Positions 1 to 8,831 are shown, counted from the stretch's first letter. The stretch is DNA of 49,862 nt from Chitinophagaceae bacterium (GCA_947372235.1 CANBSW010000010.1:1-49862), one strand, 5' to 3'. Notes: a model not told the origin generated them from the letters alone. Made by a program: numbers and translations.

Positions 1-425
1 AACGTACTTATTGTCTGACCCAGACTGACTGACGTGAAATTAACCGATCCTCCAAAATTTACATTCATCGCAGAAGCAAATACTAATGATCCCGATATGT
101 TCATCGTATTGCTGCATACAAAGCTTGGTGTATTTGTTACTCCTGTCCAGTCCATTGTATTCACACTAACAGTGGCAACATCTACCGTTATCGTTTTACC
201 TGAAGACAGAAATGAATTGGCATCAAAATGTACATTATCTACAGACTGAGGGATTTGCAGGTAAAAAGAATTACCACCTGAAGAGGTAGCCCAGTGATTG
301 GCAAAATCAGACCAGTTACCTGTACCACCCACCCAATAATATTCATTGGCCGAAGCGGTTAATCCGGTAACCATACAAACAAAAACTAAAAGATTTCTGT
401 ACAATTTTGTAAAATTCTTTTTCAT
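1..425 (-). CDS. Secreted protein, N-terminal part (cut by window edge)
   Basis: A minus-strand reading frame starts with ATG at 423-425 and stays open to the window edge, about 141 codons. The product starts MKKNFTKLYRNLLVFVCM, a positively charged and hydrophobic signal peptide ending near TASA. It then reads YYWVGGTGNWSDFANHW, a repeat unit often seen at the start of large Bacteroidota surface or secreted proteins, which often carry a type IX secretion C-terminal domain. The missing C-terminus would decide that. The function is unknown. It is transcribed divergently from the sensor kinase at 715, with about 290 bases between them. Confidence 0.72.
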   Translation of the reverse strand, partial: MKKNFTKLYRNLLVFVCMVTGLTASANEYYWVGGTGNWSDFANHWATSSGGNSFYLQIPQSVDNVHFDANSFLSSGKTITVDVATVSVNTMDWTGVTNTPSFVCSNTMNISGSLVFASAMNVNFGGSVNFTSVSLGQTIST

Positions 426-606
426 AAACAGATTTTTGCGAAATCAAATGGTGATAATATGGTAACTAAAAAAACACCCACGCACTTACTGCGAATGATG
501 TTGATCAATTCTGGGGGGGAGATATTGGATTGAATGGATAAGGAAAAAATTTGCGCTAAAAGATCTAACGGTTGAAAGGGGACTACCAGAATGATCTATT
601 GCGAAT

Positions 607-614
607 TAGTTTTG
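607..614 (+). promoter_or_regulatory. Possible minus-7 promoter element of the sensor kinase gene
   Basis: TAGTTTTG matches the Bacteroidota minus-7 consensus TAnnTTTG exactly. No clear TTTG minus-33 element lies 19-21 bases upstream, and the implied leader is long (about 95 bases), so this is tentative. The rest of the 426-714 gap shows no gene. Confidence 0.3.
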
Positions 615-683
615 GCCTTATATTGCAACAGAACAGAATTCTGTTAACTTGGTAAAAGTACCCGTCAAAAAAACGACAGACAA

Positions 684-699
684 TAGTGCAGATGCACTA
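684..699. promoter_or_regulatory. 7-2-7 inverted repeat, candidate response-regulator site 1
   Basis: TAGTGCA-GA-TGCACTA is a perfect inverted repeat of two heptamers separated by two bases, ending 15 bases before the sensor kinase ATG. NarL-family regulators are known to bind inverted heptamers in a 7-2-7 arrangement, and a NarL/LuxR-type regulator is encoded by the next gene. A near-identical copy lies upstream of that regulator at 3745-3760. Autoregulation is inferred. Confidence 0.5.
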
Positions 700-714
700 A
701 TTTAGACACCCGAA

Positions 715-3700
715 ATGCAAAAACTGCTTTGTATATTTTTAGCCATTCAGCTGAATGGAACTGTAACGGCACAGGATAACTTTCATTTTACCAACTATGG
801 TGTTAATGAAGGGCTGGTGCAAAGCAGTATTGATGAAATTACCCAGGATGCCAATGGTTTTTTGTGGGTAGGCACTGCTGGCGGACTCTGTCGCTTTGAT
901 GGTTACCAATTTATTACTTACAAACAATCTCCACAAAATAAAAATGCAATACCGAGCGACAGGGGGTTTCATTTTTATACAGACCAATCCGGAATGCTGT
1001 GGGTGATTTCTTATTTTGGTATCAGCCAGTATAATTCTGTTAAAGACAACTTCAATAACCTGCTGGTGTATACACCCAAAAATGTGATCACCATTGAGAA
1101 CCATATTTTTGGTGAAGATGAAAATTATTTGTGGGCAGGATTGTGCAGTTATGGAATTGTAAAGATTCATAAACAAAGCGGTAAGATTATTCCAACAAAC
1201 CTTACCAAAAGTTCGCACAGGCCTACTATCAATGTATGGTATCATGGGTTTCTTGAAAAAGAAAAAATGTGGATCGTGGATAACAATGAGGTTAATAAAC
1301 CTGTTTTTTCCATTCACAATACACGTACACAAAAAACAGACACTTTATCGATTGATGTAACCGATATCATTAATCTGAATGATTCTGAAATTTTGGGATT
1401 AAGTGGAAAAAATATTTTGTTGATCAATAAGCAAACACTGACTTATCAAACCATTTCTGTAACAGATAAAGGGATCGATCCTAATATTTTCAGTATGGTA
1501 AAAGATTCTGCTGATGAAGTGCTTTTATGTTCTACTACCAAAGGATTGTTTTACCTGAATACCCGGTCAAAAAAAATAATACGCCATATAGCAATCTCTG
1601 ATCCGGAAAACAAAAAATCAATGCTGTCGGCAAAATGCGCCTATAAAGACAGATCCGGAAATACCTGGATAGGCTCTAATAGTGATGGTTTGCAAAAAAT
1701 GACGGCAACGTATAAACGATTTCGTTTGTATCGCTCTGAAATACTGAATGGCAATAATATTTTCAGTGTATTTGCAGATAGTTCGAAAGTATATATTGGT
1801 GCACAAGGACATGGCTTATCTGTTTTTAAAAGAGGAAATGATTTTCTTAAAAACATCACACTCAACAGTACAATACCTGCTATTGTAAATAACGGCTTTA
1901 CGATAACTGGATGGGGAAAAGACAAACTATTCATTATTACCAACAATTCCATCAAAAACAAAAACAACCTGATAGTATCTTTTACCAAAGCCAACGAAAA
2001 AACCACTTTGGTAAACAAAGAAGTGCAAAATGTATTTGCCAATTATTGGGGGCGTGGAAACCTTCGCCATTTTTTGTACCCAGATAAAAACGGTATTTAT
2101 CTAACCAATGCAGGCGAGTACCTGATCAGTTTAACAGAATGTAAAACGGGTAGTTTTTGTCCGGCAGTTATTAATCAATTTACAGGTGAAACCTTATCAA
2201 CCTGTTTCCGGGATAAAAATGGATTATTGTGGATTGGCACATACCAATACATCTATGTACAAAATAAAACAGGCTGGCAAAAAATAGATCTTCCGAAAAT
2301 TGTAGAGATTAAAAATATTAACCAGGATCCCGGAGGAAATATCTGGATCGCAACACCTAATGAAATTTTTGTACTTAATTCAGAGCACAAAATCATTCAT
2401 CAGTACACAGAAGAAAATGGGTTGAGTAATGCCCATGTATATGGTATTTTAAGGGATGATGATGGTAATATGTGGTTCAGTCATAACAAAGGTCTGACAG
2501 TATATAAGTGGAAAGAAAAAAAGTTTATCAATTATGACAAAGACGATGGTTTACAATCTGCCGAATTTAATGCAGGTGCTTTTTTTAAAGCATCGGATGG
2601 AGAATTATTTTTTGGCGGCATCAACGGCGTAAGTTCTTTTTATCCACGCGAAATTTTAGTAAACCCCAATACTCCTGCTGTAAAAATAACGGGCATTAAA
2701 GTATTTGATATGCCTTATCAAACAGATACTGCTTATTGGAATATCCGCAAACTGGTTTTGCCCTATACCGAAAACAGTATCAGTTTTGAGTTTACATTAC
2801 CGGAATATACCAACCAGTTAAAAAACAAATATTCCATTATGATGGAAAATGTTGATAATAACTGGATCAATGCAGGCGACAGACGCTTTACACGCTATGC
2901 AGGATTGCGCCCTGGGCATTATGTATTCAAAGTAAAAGCCACCAATAATGACGGAGTTGGCAGTAATGAATTTACCAGTATTGATATTACAATTGTACCT
3001 CCCTTCTGGCAACGACCCTGGTTTATTGCGCTGGTAATACTCAGCTTTGTTTTTCTCTCTATTGGAATTGGTATATGGATCCAAAAGATACGCCAGACAA
3101 AAGCGATACAAGCATTGGAAGTACAACATAAGATACAGTTAGAGAGAGAACGAATTTCACGCGATCTGCATGATAATGTGGGAACACAGTTAAGCCTGAT
3201 CAGTAAAAATATTGAAGGCGTAATTGATCCATCGCAAAATGTTTCAGATGCTGAAAGATTGCAAAACCTCAGTGCTATCAGTTTAACTTCCAAAGAAGTA
3301 ATTTTTACTTTGCGCGAAACCATCTGGGCATTAAATAAAGAAGAAATTTCTTTAGAAGAATTGTCTGATAAGCTAAAAGCATTTGCACAGAAACTATTTT
3401 CACTCAACCGAAACTGCCGATTATTATTCACTGAGAATATTGAAGATGAGCAGGTAGTATTAAGTCCGTCAGAAGCCATCCACCTTTTCCGTATTTGCCA
3501 GGAAGCCATTACCAACTCTTTAAAGTATGCCAATGCTGCAACTATGAACATCAGTATCAGTTCAGAAAATGGCAAATACAATATTTCTATAACTGATGAT
3601 GGCATTGGCTTTGAGCCAGGTATCACCAAAGCCACCGCGCACTATGGGTTGGAGAATATGAAATTCAGATCGGCAGAGATCGGTTGTGAATTTATGATCA

Positions 3701-3747
3701 ATACAAACCCCGGGAAAGGAACCCGGATAACCATACTTAAGAAATAG
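715..3747 (+). CDS. Sensor histidine kinase with two-component propeller and Y_Y_Y domains
   Basis: The 1010-residue protein has a signal peptide (MQKLLCIFLAIQLNGTVTAQ). A long periplasmic sensor of Reg_prop-type propeller repeats follows, with units such as GFLWVGTAGGLCRFDGYQF, LLWIGTYQYIYV and NIWIATPNEIFVL, to about residue 660. Next come a Y_Y_Y domain (about 690-760), one membrane helix (about 768-790), a HisKA_3 helix (RISRDLHDNVGTQLSLI, phospho-acceptor His819) and a C-terminal HATPase (ITNSLKYANA, ITDDGIGF, GKGTRI). This is the sensor layout of hybrid two-component systems that detect glycans in Bacteroidota, but without fused receiver and AraC domains: the output protein is the separate gene 65 bases downstream. 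The ligand cannot be read from sequence. Its target might be the pectin locus a few kb away, but proximity is weak evidence. Confidence 0.92.
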   Translation: MQKLLCIFLAIQLNGTVTAQDNFHFTNYGVNEGLVQSSIDEITQDANGFLWVGTAGGLCRFDGYQFITYKQSPQNKNAIPSDRGFHFYTDQSGMLWVISYFGISQYNSVKDNFNNLLVYTPKNVITIENHIFGEDENYLWAGLCSYGIVKIHKQSGKIIPTNLTKSSHRPTINVWYHGFLEKEKMWIVDNNEVNKPVFSIHNTRTQKTDTLSIDVTDIINLNDSEILGLSGKNILLINKQTLTYQTISVTDKGIDPNIFSMVKDSADEVLLCSTTKGLFYLNTRSKKIIRHIAISDPENKKSMLSAKCAYKDRSGNTWIGSNSDGLQKMTATYKRFRLYRSEILNGNNIFSVFADSSKVYIGAQGHGLSVFKRGNDFLKNITLNSTIPAIVNNGFTITGWGKDKLFIITNNSIKNKNNLIVSFTKANEKTTLVNKEVQNVFANYWGRGNLRHFLYPDKNGIYLTNAGEYLISLTECKTGSFCPAVINQFTGETLSTCFRDKNGLLWIGTYQYIYVQNKTGWQKIDLPKIVEIKNINQDPGGNIWIATPNEIFVLNSEHKIIHQYTEENGLSNAHVYGILRDDDGNMWFSHNKGLTVYKWKEKKFINYDKDDGLQSAEFNAGAFFKASDGELFFGGINGVSSFYPREILVNPNTPAVKITGIKVFDMPYQTDTAYWNIRKLVLPYTENSISFEFTLPEYTNQLKNKYSIMMENVDNNWINAGDRRFTRYAGLRPGHYVFKVKATNNDGVGSNEFTSIDITIVPPFWQRPWFIALVILSFVFLSIGIGIWIQKIRQTKAIQALEVQHKIQLERERISRDLHDNVGTQLSLISKNIEGVIDPSQNVSDAERLQNLSAISLTSKEVIFTLRETIWALNKEEISLEELSDKLKAFAQKLFSLNRNCRLLFTENIEDEQVVLSPSEAIHLFRICQEAITNSLKYANAATMNISISSENGKYNISITDDGIGFEPGITKATAHYGLENMKFRSAEIGCEFMINTNPGKGTRITILKK

Positions 3748-3760
3748 TGCATATGTACTA
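3745..3760. promoter_or_regulatory. 7-2-7 inverted repeat, candidate response-regulator site 2
   Basis: TAGTGCA-TA-TGTACTA has the same half-site and the same two-base spacer as the copy at 684-699, with one arm mismatch. The symmetry extends to 20 bases (3743-3762). It overlaps the kinase stop codon and ends about 52 bases upstream of the response-regulator ATG, a sensible operator position for a promoter inside the kinase-regulator pair. Confidence 0.5.
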
Positions 3761-3812
3761 TTCGTTTCTTGGTTACAATGTATACTTTTACCTGTAACTA
3801 CCTGTTTACCTT

Positions 3813-4478
3813 ATGTCTTACAAATTGGCTTTAGTAGACGACAAACCCCATATTCTCTCCAGCCTCGGAAGGGAATTAACGGAATCAGGTTTGGTTGAGA
3901 TCATCTTCACAGCTAATAATGGTGCTGATTTTCTGGAGCAACTGAATTCACTGTCAGAAAACAAATATCCACAGGTGGTTTTAATGGATATTGATATGCC
4001 GGTGATGAATGGTATTGATGCAGTACGTAACAGCAGTAATTTATATCCCGCCATTCAATACATTATGCTCACAGTGTTTGATGATGATGACAAACTTTTT
4101 GATGCCCTAAAAGCCGGTGCTGATGGTTATCTTTTAAAAGAAGAAAGAACCGATGCTATTCTTCGTGCAATTGAAGAAGTGGTTGAAAAAAAAGGGGCTC
4201 CTATGTCGCCAAGAATTGCACGAAAAACTTTGAACCTGTTATTGAATGAACCTGCAGGTAAACCCTTTGATAATTCAATCAGCAAAACAGGTTTAACAGA
4301 AAGAGAAATTGAGATACTTAAAAACATGGTAGCAGGACTTGACTATCGTCAGATAGGAGAAAAACTATTTATCAGTCCAAATACCGTCCGAAATCATATT
4401 ACAAAAATTTACGACAAACTCCATATCAGTTCCAAAACACAGGCGGTGAATCTGGCGATTAAGAATAAGTGGATGTGA
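3813..4478 (+). CDS. NarL/LuxR-family response regulator
   Basis: The 221-residue protein has an N-terminal receiver domain with the acidic pocket LVDD (residues 9-10), the phospho-acceptor Asp59 in VVLMDIDMPVMNG, the conserved Thr in MLTVFDDDD and the Lys in GYLLKEE. The C-terminal LuxR helix-turn-helix (about 155-220) contains LTEREIEILKNMVAG, the recognition helix region FISPNTVRNHITKIYDKL, and a typical final segment. It is the partner of the HisKA_3 kinase 65 bases upstream and probably its phosphoryl acceptor. The dyad at 3745-3760 suggests autoregulation. The regulon cannot be known from this window alone, although the susC upstream region shares the half-site TGYACTA. Confidence 0.93.
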   Translation: MSYKLALVDDKPHILSSLGRELTESGLVEIIFTANNGADFLEQLNSLSENKYPQVVLMDIDMPVMNGIDAVRNSSNLYPAIQYIMLTVFDDDDKLFDALKAGADGYLLKEERTDAILRAIEEVVEKKGAPMSPRIARKTLNLLLNEPAGKPFDNSISKTGLTEREIEILKNMVAGLDYRQIGEKLFISPNTVRNHITKIYDKLHISSKTQAVNLAIKNKWM

Positions 4479-4555
4479 ACAGTTGAAGTAGAATCGGTCG
4501 GGACGCTAAAGCTACCTGAACGTTTTAGATAAGCTCCCTGCAAATCGAATCAAAA

Positions 4556-4622
4556 AAAACTGCGCCCTTGCGACTTAGCGAGCAAATTTTCTCCCAAAGA
4601 CGTAAGATGGCAAAAAAACTGC
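4556..4622. repeat. Intergenic GCGCCCTTGCG-family repeat, degenerate copy
   Basis: ACTGCGCCCTTGCG opens the element and a run of A followed by CTGC closes it, with weak inverted symmetry between the ends. The same core GCGCCCTTGCG occurs at 8936, 11021 (as its complement), 13865 and 13920. It lies between the convergent regulator and DUF1003 genes. Confidence 0.55.
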
Positions 4623-5036
4623 TCAACTACCCTTCTTCATCTCAACCAGCATCTCCATTATCTTATCCAGTTTTTCAGTCTCCAGTTTGCTTAACTGTAT
4701 CTGAAGACTTTCAATTTCTTTTTTAGCATCAATATTTGTCTGGTAGTCATTTTCGGCCTGTATCCTGTCACGTTTATTTTGCCGGTTTTGCGACATCATA
4801 ATAATAGGTGCCGCATAAGCAGCCTGGGTAGAGAAGATCAGGTTTAACAGGATAAAAGGATATGTATCCCAATGTTGGATAAACCCAACCACATTCAATA
4901 TCATCCATATTACTACAACAATACTTTGCCATATAATAAAACTCCATGAGCCCATACCATTGGCAACGGTATCTGCAATACGGTCACCAAAACTTAAGGA
5001 TTCTTTGTGTCTATCATGCCAGTTCTTGTTTTCCAT
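4623..5036 (-). CDS. DUF1003 family membrane protein
   Basis: The 137-residue protein starts MENKNWHDRHKESLSFGDRIAD, typical of DUF1003. It has two membrane helices (about 30-50, GSWSFIIWQSIVVVIWMILN, and 60-82, YPFILLNLIFSTQAAYAAPII) joined by the short family loop. The C-terminal cytoplasmic helix (NRQNKRDRIQAENDY to the end) is highly charged and probably coiled coil. The molecular role of the family is not established. It is convergent with the response regulator and divergent from the amidase-like gene, so it is probably a single-gene unit. Confidence 0.88.
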   Translation of the reverse strand: MENKNWHDRHKESLSFGDRIADTVANGMGSWSFIIWQSIVVVIWMILNVVGFIQHWDTYPFILLNLIFSTQAAYAAPIIMMSQNRQNKRDRIQAENDYQTNIDAKKEIESLQIQLSKLETEKLDKIMEMLVEMKKGS

Positions 5037-5169
5037 ATGGTTTAATTTGATTGATTATAGCTGGTAAGTTACAAATTGTTTATTACTGATTGAATACATT
5101 AACAACCAGCTATCATTCGTTGAGTTACCGATAAAGGAGTTATCGCAGCCCGCCGTTTTCATCTGCACA

Positions 5170-5177
5170 TAAATTTG
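5170..5177 (+). promoter_or_regulatory. Minus-7 promoter element of the amidase-like gene
   Basis: TAAATTTG is an exact match to TAnnTTTG, 28 bases upstream of the ATG at 5205. It overlaps a possible TTG start at 5175, which argues that translation starts at 5205. No clear minus-33 element is visible. Confidence 0.45.
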
Positions 5178-5204
5178 TACTTTACAGAACCTGAAAAATC
5201 TGTC

Positions 5205-5948
5205 ATGACAAATAAAATCACTTATCTCCTGTTGGTTTTAATATGCTTCAGTAACCAGTCATATATTAACCGGCATCCATCGCTTGAAAAAAGAAAACCT
5301 GTGATTGTTTGGCAGCCCTCGCACCAAACCAATACCGGTGTTGATTTTAGTGAGGCAGCCACCTGCAATGCCATTGTAGAAGCAGCTATGGAAACCAAAC
5401 CACATTTGAAAGAATACAAAGTATGGAGTTTTGGAGAAAAAAATGTACACCATGCAGATGTAGGCAGCAATACCGCCATCAGCGAAACATCGGCTGTTGT
5501 TGACGGAAAAATATCCGGCTATGCTTTTGAATTACAGGAATCAAACAAACACAATCCCCAGGTGTTAATCGCTGTTCATAATAATGGTGGCACCAAACGA
5601 AATGCCGTGTGGGGTTATATACATTATGGCGATCCGTTTGAAGCAGAGAACAGAATTCTTGCTGGCAGATTAATCAAAGCTATCTCTGCGGCAACCGATC
5701 TTGAAAACAGAGGTGTGTTATTAGACAGCACAACGGGACGTAATGATTATCGATGCGCTTCTACAGGCAAACTGAGTTTTTACAGTTTGGATGAACATAT
5801 TAATACAGCACCTTACCGTGTATTATTAGAGATTGGTGATAATGCAGTGAGCCGTACATTGTTGCAGGATCCTGCTAAACAAAAAATTATTGGAGAAGCG
5901 ATTAAGAAGGAGTTGGTGGTTTGGTTGGGGGATATTAATAAGGATTAG
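5205..5948 (+). CDS. N-acetylmuramoyl-L-alanine amidase-like (Amidase_3) secreted protein
   Basis: From the ATG at 5205 the product is 247 residues with a signal-type N-terminus (MTNKITYLLLVLICFSNQSY). A longer frame from TTG 5175 adds ten residues before it and would bury the promoter, so it was not chosen. The core resembles zinc-dependent Amidase_3 enzymes: a first histidine in WQPSHQTNTG, a glutamate in GYAFELQESN, a second histidine in LIAVHNNGGTKR and a late glutamate in RVLLEIGDN. These match in order the usual two His and two Glu, although the first motif is atypical. If active it would cut the amide between MurNAc and L-Ala of peptidoglycan in the periplasm. The substrate is inferred. 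It stands alone between two hairpin repeats. Confidence 0.68.
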   Translation: MTNKITYLLLVLICFSNQSYINRHPSLEKRKPVIVWQPSHQTNTGVDFSEAATCNAIVEAAMETKPHLKEYKVWSFGEKNVHHADVGSNTAISETSAVVDGKISGYAFELQESNKHNPQVLIAVHNNGGTKRNAVWGYIHYGDPFEAENRILAGRLIKAISAATDLENRGVLLDSTTGRNDYRCASTGKLSFYSLDEHINTAPYRVLLEIGDNAVSRTLLQDPAKQKIIGEAIKKELVVWLGDINKD

Positions 5949-5952
5949 TACA

Positions 5953-6038
5953 TCATTGCGAGGAACGAAGCAATCTGTGTCACAAAATAAAGTCATTCCG
6001 AAAAGACAAAGCACAGATTGCTTCGTTCCTCGCAATGA
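5953..6038. repeat. Perfect 27-bp inverted repeat between convergent genes
   Basis: The arms at 5953-5979 and 6012-6038 are perfect inverted copies containing the core CATTGCGAGGAACGAAGC, separated by 32 bases. A divergent single-arm copy with extra bases occurs at 49477-49510. The position between two convergent genes fits a bidirectional terminator or a REP-like mobile repeat. No transposase is nearby. Confidence 0.8.
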
Positions 6039-6051
6039 CGCAAATCCTTCA

Positions 6052-6915
6052 CTACTTCTCTCTCGCAAACATAAACTCATTCCATATTTTAGTTGGCTTA
6101 CCATTTCTGTTATTGCCGCCGCCAATCCTGCCTAATGAACCTGAGCCGATGGATACACCGAGTCCGCCGCCTGAGCCGAATGAGCCAAAACCCAATCCAC
6201 CACCAATGGAAATACCACCTCCCCCACTTCTTTGAGACCCCGGCTGATCAGGAAGATTTTCGATCATCATTTCAACAGCAATGGTTTTACGATTGATCGT
6301 ATTCATTTCATTTTTATTGAGAAAGGATGCCAACGGTATCATGGCCTCATACACCAATTCACCGGTAGAATTAATGCCAATCCCCAATTCAATTCCTTCC
6401 GGATTTTTTTTACCATAATCAAAATTGTCGGTTGTTTTAATATCATGAAAACCAAAGAGTGAATAATCTTCAACCGCATTCAAAGCCACTCTTTTGTTCT
6501 GTTGTATTTCGGGCCTGTCGTTCAGCATCCTGTCACCTTTCTGAACCCGGTTACCCGTTGGAAAACTGATGCCTGCGGCACCGGCTTCTTCTTTTACACC
6601 ATGCGCATTTATGTATAGAGTTAATCCACCTCTTAATATCCTTTGAATGGTAGATTCATTATTACTGGATGCTATAATATATAAGTTCTCCTTATCATTG
6701 GAAACAGTATAAGATAAACCCAGTTTGGGTTCATTAAATGCAAGAGGCTTAACCCAATCGCCATCGGCTCCATCAATAGCCAGATTTTCCTTTTGCCAGT
6801 TCACCGCTTTTACAAAATCTGATTGCGAATTATTTTTTGAGGAACTGCATGCGGTTAAGAGTATTAGAGCAAATAGTGTAGATAAGGTAAATAAAGTATA
6901 GAACTGTTTTTTCAT
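6052..6915 (-). CDS. Lipoprotein with glycine-rich C-terminal tail
   Basis: The 287-residue protein has a lipoprotein signal (LSTLFALILLTACSSS, lipobox Cys near residue 23). Residues 35-210 are an unrecognised globular region with motifs such as NLAIDGADGDW, YTVSNDKENLYI and LTLYINAHG, resembling the start of CBM9-like beta-sandwich domains found in Bacteroidota lipoproteins. The stretch of about 50 residues near 225-275 is strongly enriched in Gly and Ser (GGGGISIGGGLGFGSFG), followed by a short ordered tail (TKIWNEFMFAREK). The function is unknown. It is convergent with the amidase-like gene, separated by the 27-bp inverted repeat. Confidence 0.82.
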   Translation of the reverse strand: MKKQFYTLFTLSTLFALILLTACSSSKNNSQSDFVKAVNWQKENLAIDGADGDWVKPLAFNEPKLGLSYTVSNDKENLYIIASSNNESTIQRILRGGLTLYINAHGVKEEAGAAGISFPTGNRVQKGDRMLNDRPEIQQNKRVALNAVEDYSLFGFHDIKTTDNFDYGKKNPEGIELGIGINSTGELVYEAMIPLASFLNKNEMNTINRKTIAVEMMIENLPDQPGSQRSGGGGISIGGGLGFGSFGSGGGLGVSIGSGSLGRIGGGNNRNGKPTKIWNEFMFAREK

Positions 6916-7042
6916 GATCGGTGCATTGTGTGGTTCAATAGATACCGGTTAAGGTTCTGTTGTTGATTAATGCAAAGTTAAAAACAGAAGTAGAATATTG
7001 AGGTAAAGTTTCGTTAATACAGGAAGTAGCCACAGAATAATG

Positions 7043-8746
7043 TTAATCAGCCACTAATGCAGTCAATTTAATTTTATCAGTTAATGACATTCGCGTAATA
7101 GCGCCCGGTTTATACACTCCTTTCCGGCTTATAAATCCATAACTCGGATAACCGCTAAATGAAAACTGGCTCATCAGTTCATTTTCTAATGCTTCATCTA
7201 CAAAAAAATGAATACCCGGTTGTTTTAATTCGATCACTTTGGCTTTCCATTTGGCTTCATCAGAACCACTGGTGGTGCATAGATATATAAAATTTACAGG
7301 GAGATCTTTGGTTTGCTCGTGCAGTTTTTTACCGTAAGGCATTTCACTTAAACATGGGCTGCACCAAGTTGCCCAGAAATCAAGCACCAACGCTTTCTCG
7401 GCATAAGTTTGTTTTAGTTTAACGAGAAAATCAGCGGCTTTCATATTGCTGATTTTGTAAAGCTTTGCACCAAAAGGTGTTTCCAATAAAGGCTCCCCCA
7501 AGCCAGATCCTTTTGTAATAGCAACAGACTGTGATAGACTTTTATTGATCGATACAATTTTATCCACCGTCTTTGTATACTCTGAATTCAATACTTTTTT
7601 ACACCAATCAGTTTTCATACTTGCCAATGCTTTTTCAAAAAGTATTTTCTGTTCTTCAGGGTCTTTACTGCCCATGTGTAGTTTTAAGAAGTCAGCCTTT
7701 GGTGAAGGGAAAATACTGTCAAGACAATTGATCAGACGGGTGGAATACTTTTCCGTCATCAGTTTACTAAAACGAGGTTGTAATTTCTTTGAAACTCTTT
7801 TGTACTCAACGGGGTCTCTTTTAACAGTAATATTATTTTTCAATGTGTCTACAATTGCCAATTCCTCAGGTGTGAGATCAGGCAATGCGTATACCTCCAT
7901 CGAATTGACGGATATTTTATTAATCGGCATCAATCTCACATAAGTTACGAGGTAACTATAAAAAAACATGCTGTTATTGGTTACCATATACACTTTGTGT
8001 GATTTTATTTTATCCCATAAGGTAGCGTCAATTGTTTTGTTCCAGTTGCGGACACAGATTTCAGCATAGTAATCAGATGTTCTCTCATTTTCTATCAGCC
8101 ATGAATATGGAGAAGGATGTTCAGAAATGTATGATTCGTCAATAGCTGCAACCGATTTATATAACTCATCATATTGGCTAATAAACTCAGCATCACTAAA
8201 AGATTTGTTGAATTTTACTTTTTCTAATTTAATGGTCAGCTCCCGTTTTTCTGATCGCTTGTATAGTATATGATTATTAAAATAAGTTGTAACAGGGCCA
8301 TCTGCACCAAGGAATCTAACACCCTCCCCATTAAAATGAAGGTCTTTTTGTGTTTTTATTTTTTTCAGATCCAGTTCAATAAACAAGCCTTTATTAACAA
8401 CCAGACTTGTATAAAACAGGTTTTCCTTTCCTACTTCCAAAAAAATTTGCTGATAAGGAAATGCATAATCTATCACAAGATTAAAACTTCCATCCTTGGC
8501 AACTCTTGTTGTTTTAGTTACCTGCGTTTCTGAAAAAGGTGTTACCATAGTATAGCTGATAGTCATACCGGCAATTTCTTCTGCGGATATATTGAGCAGT
8601 TTTCCTTTTACAATGGGAACTGTTTTTTCATTTTTGAAAATGGTTTCAAATGCAGCATCTTCCGGAGCAATGGCTTTAACGGGCGCTTGTGACTGAGTTA
8701 AAAAAGGAAATGAAAAAAGAAGACAGAGCAGGTAGCTGTATTTCAT
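7043..8746 (-). CDS. TlpA-like thioredoxin-fold lipid- or envelope-directed protein
   Basis: ATG at 8744-8746 is preferred over an upstream in-frame ATG at 8848. It gives a clean signal peptide (MKYSYLLCLLFSFPFLTQSQA), and the upstream extension would run through the inverted repeat at 8832-8896. The 567-residue product has an N-terminal DUF4369-like region, a long helical middle, and a C-terminal TlpA/AhpC-type thioredoxin domain from about residue 435. That domain has the redox motif WATWCSPC (Cys462 and Cys465) and a cis-Pro-type segment near FSGYPSYGFI. Such proteins act as periplasmic thiol-disulfide reductases. It lies at the downstream edge of the pectin block, but a functional tie is not shown. 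Confidence 0.88.
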   Translation of the reverse strand: MKYSYLLCLLFSFPFLTQSQAPVKAIAPEDAAFETIFKNEKTVPIVKGKLLNISAEEIAGMTISYTMVTPFSETQVTKTTRVAKDGSFNLVIDYAFPYQQIFLEVGKENLFYTSLVVNKGLFIELDLKKIKTQKDLHFNGEGVRFLGADGPVTTYFNNHILYKRSEKRELTIKLEKVKFNKSFSDAEFISQYDELYKSVAAIDESYISEHPSPYSWLIENERTSDYYAEICVRNWNKTIDATLWDKIKSHKVYMVTNNSMFFYSYLVTYVRLMPINKISVNSMEVYALPDLTPEELAIVDTLKNNITVKRDPVEYKRVSKKLQPRFSKLMTEKYSTRLINCLDSIFPSPKADFLKLHMGSKDPEEQKILFEKALASMKTDWCKKVLNSEYTKTVDKIVSINKSLSQSVAITKGSGLGEPLLETPFGAKLYKISNMKAADFLVKLKQTYAEKALVLDFWATWCSPCLSEMPYGKKLHEQTKDLPVNFIYLCTTSGSDEAKWKAKVIELKQPGIHFFVDEALENELMSQFSFSGYPSYGFISRKGVYKPGAITRMSLTDKIKLTALVAD

Positions 8747-8831
8747 ATTTCCAAAATTGGTTAGTCTGAAAATACTAAAAAGAAGGAATAAAGTATTCAG
8801 AAAAAAGTTAAAGTGTCTGACGTAAAATTTA

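Noticed and set aside
2919..3635. Long minus-strand frame inside the sensor kinase gene
   Set aside because: It is antisense to clearly conserved HisKA_3 and HATPase coding sequence and has no recognisable protein features.
3748..3812. Minus-7 promoter element for the response regulator (TATACTTTTA)
   Set aside because: It does not fit TAnnTTTG and has no minus-33 element; only the dyad at 3745-3760 is reported.
5175..5204. TTG-started N-terminal extension of the amidase-like protein
   Set aside because: It overlaps an exact minus-7 promoter element and places ten polar residues before an otherwise normal signal peptide starting at ATG 5205.
6035..6235. Proline-rich plus-strand frame near 6.1 kb
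   Set aside because: The proline runs are the reverse complement of the glycine codons of the lipoprotein tail.
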